Shown here piece by piece: positions 8,453-15,500 of a DNA stretch of 51,519 nucleotides. The stretch lies in IMG/VR virus record IMGVR_UViG_3300049811_000497, positions 1-51,519 of that record. One strand, written 5' to 3'. The stretch comes from a virus. The position numbers and the translations under genes were made by a program. The notes below the pieces were generated by a model, which did not search any database, was not told the DNA's origin, and worked only from the letters and a program-made list of their open reading frames with translations. Position 1 is the stretch's first letter, and the number at the start of each line of letters is the position of its first letter.

Positions 8453-8472
8453 GGTTTACACTAGGAGCGTTT

Positions 8473-8691
8473 ATGTATATTACAGATGTACAGGTTCGAG
8501 ATGTAGTGTTTCAAATGGAGTTCACCTTAGAAGAAGCAAAATTAATCAAAAAGGCTCTGGAAAACACTACTCTGGAATTATGTGAAATATCTGATAGTTT
8601 GGAAAAAGAAGCCGTTTCTGGTGCTTTAAATGGTTTGTATGAACTTTTTAAAGGCGCAATAAGCGGATTGGATGAAGAAGATGTTAGATGA
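8473..8691 (+). CDS. Small helical protein, unknown function
   Basis: 72 residues starting at ATG with AGGAGC (8463-8468) upstream. It is acidic and probably two helices (FTLEEAKLIKKALENTTLE and EKEAVSGALNGLYELFKGA). No family recognised. It sits between tail-completion genes and overlaps the next gene by 20 bases, so it belongs to the same late operon and is probably a minor structural or assembly factor. Confidence 0.6.
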   Translation: MYITDVQVRDVVFQMEFTLEEAKLIKKALENTTLELCEISDSLEKEAVSGALNGLYELFKGAISGLDEEDVR

Positions 8692-9112
8692 ATACAATGG
8701 CTTAAAAATATCTATGGACAAGTTTCTTACAGAAAACTTGACTGATGTTGTTTTTGTAAATGATCCTTCAGAGATTGATGAAGATAACGAGCCAGATGAG
8801 TGGATTTCTGTTATTTACGGGGATTGTGATATTATATCTACACCAAGAAAAACTGAAATTTCTTTTCATTGTTTAACAAAAAATGATGATGGAGGTTTTA
8901 GAAGAGCAAAATTAATTGATAAATTGATAAAAGCTTTTGAGGACAGTAATCAGAGTGACAATACTAGGAGAATTCCTTTTTATGTTGTCGAAAATAGTGT
9001 TCTTGTTCAGAAGTCCACAATATTAGCCTCAGACACTTATATTGATGGACATTATCGTTTGACAACAGACATTACTGGGCAATCTGTAAGATTCGATTTT
9101 ATTTGGAGTTAA
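8672..9112 (+). CDS. Putative tail terminator protein
   Basis: 146 residues. The layout is that of tail terminators (lambda gpU/HK97 gp11 class), which cap the tube at the head end: an N-terminal helix (LDEYNGLKISMDKFLTEN), a strand with WISVIYGD, a helix (RRAKLIDKLIKAFED), and a final strand pair ending RFDFIWS. This family is poorly conserved, so assignment rests on size, pattern and position before the tail tube gene. An alternative start is the ATG at 8681. It overlaps the previous gene by 20 bases. Confidence 0.5.
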   Translation: MKKMLDEYNGLKISMDKFLTENLTDVVFVNDPSEIDEDNEPDEWISVIYGDCDIISTPRKTEISFHCLTKNDDGGFRRAKLIDKLIKAFEDSNQSDNTRRIPFYVVENSVLVQKSTILASDTYIDGHYRLTTDITGQSVRFDFIWS

Positions 9113-9363
9113 TGATGCCTCCTAAAGAATCAACCATTTATTGCTCTAAATGTCAAAAACCTCTGATTAAGCGTTTACCAAATGGTTTGTGGCATTTTAT
9201 GTTTGGTAAACGCAAAAACAGTTTGAAGCCAACAGTGGATATTTATGTGCAGGGAAATATAAAAATTCGTTGTTGGCACGGTGATTGTGAATGTTGGAAT
9301 ACTTTAAACTTTTTCCCTGTGTACGAAGAAAATAAAAACAAACAATCCGTATTGGAGGTTTAA
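9112..9363 (+). CDS. Small zinc-ribbon protein (Com-like)
   Basis: About 83 residues; GGAG at 9105-9108 favours the ATG at 9112 or 9115. Two cysteine clusters, YCSKCQKPL near the start and IRCWHGDCECWN about 45 residues later, form a probable zinc ribbon. The order CxxC, basic linker, then a Cys pair followed by a Trp/Asn resembles Mu Com-type small zinc fingers, which bind RNA and control translation; that comparison is weak. It is just upstream of the highly expressed tail tube gene. A 12-bp inverted repeat lies inside it. Confidence 0.6.
   Translation: MMPPKESTIYCSKCQKPLIKRLPNGLWHFMFGKRKNSLKPTVDIYVQGNIKIRCWHGDCECWNTLNFFPVYEENKNKQSVLEV
9171..9213 (+). repeat. Perfect 12-bp inverted repeat upstream of tail tube gene
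   Basis: GCGTTTACCAAA (9171-9182) pairs with TTTGGTAAACGC (9202-9213) around a 19-nt loop. The repeat lies in the coding sequence of the small zinc-ribbon protein, about 150 bases before the tail tube start. It could be an RNA stem or, as a dyad, a protein-binding site. Confidence 0.6.
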
Positions 9364-9365
9364 TC

Positions 9366-10256
9366 ATGCCTGTCAGAACTGGTCCCATTACCCGTGATGC
9401 TTCTACTGTTGCTGTTGGTTTGGCTCAGATTCGTGTTGGCAATTCTGCTGCGAATATTGCCAATGCAAACCCTTGTCTTACCTCTTCTCATTCCATTGGT
9501 GCCCTTGCGGATACCAAACTGACTTCCTCTGTTGAATTCTGGAAGTTGGAATCTGGTTTCCCGGCGCAGGAAGACCTGTCGATTCCTATTAAGGAAACTG
9601 TTTCTTTGGAATGCTCTTTCAAGGAAATTACCCCGAAAACCATTGCTTTAGCCCGTGGTATTGATCCCACTTCCGGCGGTTCTTCGGTTACGGCTATGGG
9701 TTTCACTATTTTCAAATCTGCTGCTGGAACTTATGACAGTGGCAAAACCATTACTTGTGAGACTACTTGTCCGCAGGATACGTTCTCTGTGAAGTTTAGC
9801 TCTGCTACCAACTATACGGTGGAAGGGTTTGCTTCTGGTCCTCTGACGGGTGCTGGTACGGTTTCTGGTGCCTCTACCTTCCAGTTGAATGCGGCTCTTC
9901 AGATCACGATTCCTGCCAGCTATTTTACTGGCACTTGGGCCAATGGTGATGTTTTCCGCTTCTCCACCATTAAAACTGCTTATGATCAGTCTCATTCTGG
10001 TTCTATTGGTCTTGGTGGTATGTCGGCCCCTGCGTATGTTCGTATGGAAGCCTATTACACCTTCCCGAATGGCATTAATCACATGCATATCATTTTCCCT
10101 CGTGCTAACGTGACTTCTTCGATGGAAATTGCGTTTAACGCTTCTGATAATGCTGCTCCCTCCATTACCTTTGAAAGTAAGGGAAGCAGTAGCGATGTTC
10201 AGGGTGGTCATGCCGTATGGGATTCCATGAGCCTTGGTAGAATCCTTTTTGACTAG
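9366..10256 (+). CDS. Major tail tube protein
   Basis: 296 residues, preceded by GGAGG (9354-9358). Codons are biased as in the capsid gene, unlike neighbouring small genes, which indicates an abundant protein. Its position before the tail chaperones and tape measure is that of the tube subunit. The sequence is beta-rich: an N-terminal VGLAQIRVGNSAANI strand, a long beta section with PIKETVSLECSFKEIT, then a domain of about 70 residues (120-200) rich in Thr/Gly/Ser, and the C-terminal pattern HIIFPRANVTSSMEIAF ending GGHAVWDSM. A second gene at 32384 encodes a shorter protein with the same N- and C-terminal patterns. Confidence 0.85.
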   Translation: MPVRTGPITRDASTVAVGLAQIRVGNSAANIANANPCLTSSHSIGALADTKLTSSVEFWKLESGFPAQEDLSIPIKETVSLECSFKEITPKTIALARGIDPTSGGSSVTAMGFTIFKSAAGTYDSGKTITCETTCPQDTFSVKFSSATNYTVEGFASGPLTGAGTVSGASTFQLNAALQITIPASYFTGTWANGDVFRFSTIKTAYDQSHSGSIGLGGMSAPAYVRMEAYYTFPNGINHMHIIFPRANVTSSMEIAFNASDNAAPSITFESKGSSSDVQGGHAVWDSMSLGRILFD

Positions 10257-10261
10257 CTAAA

Positions 10262-10279
10262 AGGGCCTTTTTAGGCCCT
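10262..10279 (+). terminator. Short hairpin after tail tube gene
   Basis: AGGGCCT (10262-10268) and AGGCCCT (10273-10279) form a 7-bp stem with a TTTT loop, starting 6 bases after the tail tube stop. No T-run follows on the downstream side, so termination efficiency is doubtful; it may protect the 3' end of the tail tube message. Confidence 0.45.
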
Positions 10280-10290
10280 GACTACCTGGG

Positions 10291-10319
10291 TTGACATCCC
10301 CCTGTTGGAGAGGTATTTC
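10291..10319 (+). promoter_or_regulatory. Possible promoter for the homing endonuclease
   Basis: TTGACA (10291-10296) is a perfect sigma-70 -35 box, followed after 17 bases by TATTTC (10314-10319), a weak -10 box. A start near 10326 would give a message beginning inside the hairpin loop, leaving out the left arm that covers the ribosome-binding site of the downstream gene. The -10 match is poor, so this is tentative. Confidence 0.35.
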
Positions 10320-10344
10320 CTCAAAAACCAACAGGGGGATTTTT
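10296..10344 (+). terminator. 13-bp hairpin with T-run, covering the HNH gene's ribosome-binding site
   Basis: ATCCCCCTGTTGG (10296-10308) pairs perfectly with CCAACAGGGGGAT (10328-10340), followed by TTTT (10341-10344) and then the ATG at 10345. The loop holds a further small stem (GAGG with CCTC). It looks like an intrinsic terminator for transcripts reading out of the tail tube gene. The right arm also contains AGGGGGA, the only Shine-Dalgarno-like sequence for the homing endonuclease, which would be buried in read-through transcripts. Confidence 0.7.
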
Positions 10345-11577
10345 ATGAGTAAAGAGAAAAAGAAGGATTCCAGTCTTTGTACAGTGGATGGTTGTTTTTC
10401 TGAAAGATGCAGTAAATTGTATTGTCAAAAGCATTACCGCAGAAATAAACTTTATGGTGATCCTTTGGTTTTAAAAAATGAAAGGAATGATGGAAAATGT
10501 AGTGTTCCTGGATGTCATTCAAAATCAGTAAAAAAGGGTTTGTGTGATAAGCACTACAATAGAAGAAGGATTCATGGGGATGAGAATTTTGATGTAGATG
10601 AGAGAGGAATAAGTTTAAAGAAGAGAATAAAGAGAAAGATTATAAAATCTGGAGATGGGTGTTGGGAGTGGCAGGGTTTTATAGATGAAACTGGTTACGG
10701 TAGGTTGAAAGTGGACGGGCTGTCTACTAGGGTCCATCGTCTTTCATATGAGGCTTTTTTTGGGGAAATTCCGCATGGTAAAATGGTACTACATACTTGT
10801 GATAATAGGTGTTGTTGTAATCCAAAGCATTTATATTTGGGCACAGCAAAGGACAATTCTACAGATATGATGAAAAGGGGAAGGTGGGCAAAAACTGATG
10901 AGAAAAGAAAGTTTTTGACAAAAGAAGAGATAATTGGTGTTGTTGCAATGTTAGAGAATCACACTAATAAGTATATTGCGGAAAAATTTAAAACATCTGA
11001 GAATGTCATAAATAATATCCGAAAAGGCAACACTTACAAAGAAACATTGAAAACTTTACCAAAAACTATACAGAAATTAGCAAAAAAAGGGAAAAGTAAT
11101 AAAAATGTTTTGAAAGGTGAAGAGAATCCCTCTGCTATTCTTTCTTCTGCTGAAGTTATAAAAATACGCAAATTGTACGGAAAAGGCTGGACCATTACCG
11201 AATTAGCTAAAAAATTTGATATAGGCAGGACAACAGTTAAAAGGATAGTAGCATTTGAGACTTGGAGAAATCTTTCTGTTGATCCAGAGTCAGATGAACT
11301 TGATCTTCACAATAGTCACGTTGACGGCCTTATAGCTAGAAGGAAGAAGACAGCTAAGTCATACCTGGAAAGAGATGCTAAATTGGGCAGGGATAATCTT
11401 AAAGTTCGTAGAGAGGCAGGTTCAGGAATCCTTACAGAAGCAGAAGTAGTTAGAATTAAAAAGCTTTTAAAGAAAGGAGAGATGACAAACACAGAAATTG
11501 GCAGGAAATTTGGTGTTACGAGTTGGGCTATTTCAAGGATAAAATGTGGTAAAAATTGGGCACATGTAGAAATTTAG
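10345..11577 (+). CDS. Free-standing HNH homing endonuclease with zinc fingers and HTH repeats
   Basis: 410 residues from the ATG at 10345. Residues about 10-85 contain two similar Cys/His zinc-binding units (CTVDGC...YCQKHYRR and CSVPGC...LCDKHYNRR). Next comes an HNH nuclease of the phage homing type: GCWEWQGFIDETGYGR, RVHRLSYEAFFGEIP, VLHTCDNRCCCNPKHLYLGT, NSTDMMKRGR. The C-terminal half holds three helix-turn-helix repeats (near residues 205-235, 275-305 and 375-405) of the type that recognise DNA. Such genes spread by cutting alleles lacking them. It is inserted between tail tube and tail chaperone genes and bracketed by hairpins, so it has its own transcription unit. Its codons are richer in A-ending triplets than the tail tube gene's. 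Confidence 0.92.
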   Translation: MSKEKKKDSSLCTVDGCFSERCSKLYCQKHYRRNKLYGDPLVLKNERNDGKCSVPGCHSKSVKKGLCDKHYNRRRIHGDENFDVDERGISLKKRIKRKIIKSGDGCWEWQGFIDETGYGRLKVDGLSTRVHRLSYEAFFGEIPHGKMVLHTCDNRCCCNPKHLYLGTAKDNSTDMMKRGRWAKTDEKRKFLTKEEIIGVVAMLENHTNKYIAEKFKTSENVINNIRKGNTYKETLKTLPKTIQKLAKKGKSNKNVLKGEENPSAILSSAEVIKIRKLYGKGWTITELAKKFDIGRTTVKRIVAFETWRNLSVDPESDELDLHNSHVDGLIARRKKTAKSYLERDAKLGRDNLKVRREAGSGILTEAEVVRIKKLLKKGEMTNTEIGRKFGVTSWAISRIKCGKNWAHVEI

Positions 11578-11601
11578 AAAGTCAACTTATTTTTAAGTTT
11601 T

Positions 11602-11636
11602 AGCCCCTTTGCAACACCAGCAGGAGGGGCTTTTTC
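11602..11636 (+). terminator. Intrinsic terminator after the homing endonuclease gene
   Basis: AGCCCCT (11602-11608) pairs with AGGGGCT (11625-11631), with TGC/GCA extending the stem after a bulge, and a T-run follows (11631-11635). It ends the homing endonuclease message, 24 bases after its stop. Confidence 0.7.
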
Positions 11637-11733
11637 ATTTTCTTGCGTCAAGTAAAATTTTGTATTATGTGAACCTTATCAATAACTTTAACTCCAGAAT
11701 ATTTATTTTTCTGGATAAACCGAGAGGTAAATC

Positions 11734-12129
11734 ATGGCTAACGATCTGCAAATGATCCCTTCCTTTAGAACTATCGTAGTGGGTATTAGAGATCCACAGG
11801 AACGAAAAGTTTACCCTCTTTCTTGGTCAGATACTAGGAAGATCCAAAATTTAGTTTATTACTGTTTTGCAAAAGTAGCGGATTCTCAGATTAAAGATCC
11901 TGTTGCTATCTACAATTTCATTTTTGAAACTATCTATGAGAATCTAGTTTTCGTAGCTAATCTCGTTATTGAAGGAGATGAGATTACTGGGGAAGAGCTT
12001 TCTGCTGCTCAAGCCACAGAACTTGCAAATATCGTTTACGATATGAATTTTGAGATTATCGTAAAAAACTTGCAAAGCCTTCTTCAGAAAGCCAGTGTGC
12101 TGATGGAGAAGGCAGAGAAGAAGGGATAG
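11734..12129 (+). CDS. Tail assembly chaperone (gpG-like)
   Basis: 131 residues with GAGAGG (11721-11726) upstream. It is helical and lies directly before the tape measure gene, where lambda G/T-type chaperones are encoded; these coat the tape measure during tail assembly. Its last 20 codons include an in-frame A AAA AAC heptamer (12063-12069), and the -1 frame is open from there through to 12500, predicting a longer G-T-like fusion of about 255 residues. The non-shifted product ends LMEKAEKKG. Confidence 0.8.
   Translation: MANDLQMIPSFRTIVVGIRDPQERKVYPLSWSDTRKIQNLVYYCFAKVADSQIKDPVAIYNFIFETIYENLVFVANLVIEGDEITGEELSAAQATELANIVYDMNFEIIVKNLQSLLQKASVLMEKAEKKG
12063..12113 (+). promoter_or_regulatory. 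Programmed -1 frameshift signal
   Basis: The heptamer A AAA AAC (12063-12069) is correctly phased to the upstream chaperone frame. Seven nucleotides later GCCTTCT (12077-12083) pairs with AGAAGGC (12107-12113), a 7-bp stem with a 23-nt loop. Slippery site, spacer of 5-9 nt and stimulatory stem are the canonical parts of a -1 frameshift site. A less likely alternative slip is at the GGA codon just before the stop (12124-12129). Confidence 0.7.
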
Positions 12130-12500
12130 GGTATGATGATGTAATTTGCGAAATCTTGATGGAATATCCATTTTGTAAGATTGAGCAATTTACAAACAGT
12201 TATAAACAGGGTGGTCTGACTTATTCTCAAGTTGATTGCATGTATGTTAAGATTTTGAAGAAAAGATCAGATAATATGAGATTTTTAGCAGCAATTCAAG
12301 GTATAGATATTAATAAATCCGGCCCTGCTGCTGTTACTCCTGAAGAATTGCCGGAAGGGATAGAAGATCCAAAAGAATTCGTTTTTGGCGATCCCGATGC
12401 TTATAAGAATATGAGCGATGAAGATAAAGATGCTTTAACTCAGAAAATGATGGGTAATTGGGGTAATTTCGCTAAAGGCGGGGCTATTGGAGGTAAATGA
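12069..12500 (+). CDS. Tail chaperone C-terminal extension (gpT-like, made by -1 frameshift)
   Basis: This frame is offset by -1 from the upstream chaperone and is open from before the slippery site. After slippage it adds about 143 residues (beginning LAKPSSESQ, then GYDDVICEILMEYPF). The only ATG near its start (12159) has no Shine-Dalgarno sequence, which argues against independent initiation and for frameshift expression. The segment GYDDVICEILMEYPFC upstream and across that ATG reads as protein-coding. In lambda-type systems the extended protein binds the tape measure and recruits tube subunits. It overlaps the tape measure start by 4 bases (ATGA). Confidence 0.75.
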   Translation, partial: LAKPSSESQCADGEGREEGIGYDDVICEILMEYPFCKIEQFTNSYKQGGLTYSQVDCMYVKILKKRSDNMRFLAAIQGIDINKSGPAAVTPEELPEGIEDPKEFVFGDPDAYKNMSDEDKDALTQKMMGNWGNFAKGGAIGGK

Positions 12501-15500
12501 TGAGTGATACGACAGCTAGGACTAAAATACTTCTTGAAGTTGGTGCTGGTGTAGATGAAGCAGCTTTTAATAAAGTTGTAGATCTTATTAAGAAAAAGTC
12601 AAAAAGTATTGCTGGTGATTTAAAAGACCTTCAGACTGTTTCTGATGGTTCTATGAAAAAGCTTCAGGGTGTCTTTGGAAAAGACATAGATGTTAAAGGA
12701 TTAGAAATACTTAAAAGATCTTTAAAGGACCTTCTTGATGGTATTCAAGAAGGCAAGACTGCCCCTAAAAAGCTGTTCTCTACTTTTATAGAAGGTTTGA
12801 AGGATACTAATCGTTTTTTAGAAGTTACTGCTAAAAAAGCAACGGAAGTTAAAAAAACTTTAGCAGAAGTATATAAGCAAGAAGGAGATATTTATAAGAA
12901 ATCCATTGGCAAAGCTGCCACTTTTTATGATAAATCTGTTGCTAAAGGTGTCGAAAAAGGTGGTTTAACCTATTCTGCTGCTGAAAGGCAGTTAGCAGGA
13001 TTTGTTCAGAATTTGACCTATACTGGCAGTAAACTTCGTTCTTTTGATGCTGTTAAGTATGAAGAGTGGGAAAAAAAGATTGATTTTGATAAGATAAGTA
13101 GAGCAGTAAACGCAGGGATTATTCGTTACACCAAGGACGGTTTCAAGGCTACTGGAAGTAATATTCCAGAAGCTATGAAAGTGCTTAATGTGCAAAAAGC
13201 ACAACAAACGGATTTCCTTAGATTTTCTGGAGTATCTGACGGTAAAGCTGCTGCTTCGGCTTATAAGGCTGCTAAAGCAAATATAGATATTGAAACACAA
13301 AAGTTTTCTGCGGATTTAGCTGCTTCTTTTAAAAAAGCTTTCCACGGTGTTAGATCCCATTATGGGGTAGAAAAGTTTCAGGATTGGTATCCGAGTTTAC
13401 AAAAAGCTGCCGGATATATGCAAAGGCTTCCTGCTACAAATTTGAGTGCGGAGGCTAAACAGCAAATTGGTGGGTCTAATCTTACACAATTTTCTAAAGC
13501 TCTCACTGCCGGTGATTTAAAGATAGTTTCTGGTGAATTACGTATATTAACTGAGAATGGCTTAAAAGCCATGAAAATGACTGAAGAGTTCGCTATCAAA
13601 AACGGACTCTTGAAGAAGTCTTTTGTTGAGCAGAATTTAATAAAAGAAGTAGCTGAAGGATTCGGTTACTCCGAAAGGACAATTAAAAAGGCCCTCAATT
13701 CTGTCAAAAAGGATGTTGAAGAATCTGCGAAAGCTACTGGAAGCTATTATAAAGATTTAATTGCCAATGTTAATCTTTATGAAGCAGTTGTAGCTAAACT
13801 TACCAATAAGAAAGTTATTGCTGATCCCTTTAGGGAATCCTCTGCTGGTTTTCAGAAAGGTATGGCTGATCTGAAAGCTAAGTATTCTTCTGATACTGTG
13901 GCTTATAAGGACCATGCTGCGGCTTTACAGAAAGTTGAAGCTATTATCAATAAGACTGCTGAAAGAATGAATGCGATGGGTCAGAATGGCGATAAATTTC
14001 GTCAGGATGCTGACCGATTTGCAATGGCCCAAGATCTGGTCAAACAGAAATTAAATGTCACAAATAATGTTTTGGATTCTACTGCAAAACAGTGGAAAGC
14101 CTTTACTAAAACTCAAACCGAATCCCAGAAAATTGTTGAAAATATAAGCCAAAAAACTGGATTTTCTTCAGCAATCACTAGAAGAATTACGAAAGAAGTT
14201 ACTGCTGCTGAAAACCAAAAAACTGACGCAATACTGAGAGCTAATGCTGCTCTAGTAAAGTATGGTGTTACTGAAGAAAGAAGAAGCCAGATTATAGGGA
14301 AGATTGTAAATTCTCTGAATGTTCAAGCAATGGCTGAAAAAAAGCTTCTTGATTTTCAGACAAAAAGTGTTGCGACTGCTGCAAAGAAAGTGGAAGTTAA
14401 TCCATTTGCTGGATCTTCCTTGGGTATGCAAAAAGGGTATGCCTCATTTCAAGCTGCAATGTCCAACCCAAATAGAAATAATGGTCCTGCCCTTCCCGGA
14501 TCATACGACTATAAAACTTGGTTAAATGAATTAAAAAAAGCTGACAGAGTTATTGAAAATACAGCTTCAAAGATGAATGCTTTAGGTAAAAATGGGGATG
14601 CTTTTAGAGAAACAGCCAATAGAATGGCTATAGCTCAAGCTATTAATAATGATCAAAGTTTAAAAGCTAATGGGACTCTTTCTTTAGTTAATCAAAGATA
14701 CAAGGAATTAACCACTTCTCAAGATAAATACGCTAAATCCGCTTTAGGGATGCAGGAAGCAGTAAAGCAAGTTGCAGAGAAATTTGGTCGTGCTGGTTAT
14801 GAGCACGATAAATGGATGAAGGCGATTAAAGGCGCAGACATCATTATTGAAAAAACTGCTGCCAAAATGAAGGCAATTGGTAGGGATGGAGATGCCTACG
14901 CTGCCTCTATGAACAGATTGGCGTATGCAGAAAAATTACGTGCTGGTGAGATTAAATTAACGCATGGCGTAGAAAGGGAGGTTTATGAGCAGTGGAAAAA
15001 ATCCACTACTGCTGTTGGTAGATTTTCTGCTGCTTTAACTGATTTATGGGGTAAATTCAAAACTCTTGCTAGTTATTCGTTAGCTGGTTCTTTTATTTAT
15101 GGAATTCAGAATGTCCTTAGATCTGCTGTAAATGTAGTTTTAGAGTTTGATCAGGCTTTATACAATTTAAAGGCTATTACTGGTGCTACTGATTTTGAAA
15201 TGGAGCGTTTTGGGAAGAAAATTCTTGATCTAGCCTCTAATACTAGATTTTCAGTTAAAGAGATTGCTGACTCTATGGTAGTTCTTGGTCAGGCTGGTTT
15301 TGATGCTCAAGAAACTGTTCAAGCTATGGACGCTATTACCGCTTTGTCTGCGGCCACGATGAGCGATCTCAAGTCTAATGTGGACTTGGTGACAACGGCT
15401 ATTGGTGCCTTTGATATGCAGTCTAGTGATGCCTCAAAGGTATCTGATATTTTTGCTGCTGCGATGAATAAATCAAAGTTGGATCTTGAGAAGTTAAAAG

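Noticed and set aside
9648-10211. An open frame of 187 codons on the minus strand of the tail tube gene.
   Set aside because: Same cause as in the capsid gene: codon bias of a highly expressed gene; composition Arg/Ser/Thr-rich without any motif.
11643-11671. TTGCGT, 17-base spacer, TATGTG upstream of the tail chaperone gene, as a possible promoter.
   Set aside because: Both boxes match sigma-70 poorly and the 155-base gap is AT-rich, where such matches arise by chance. The rest of the gap holds only the homing endonuclease terminator and the chaperone's ribosome-binding site.
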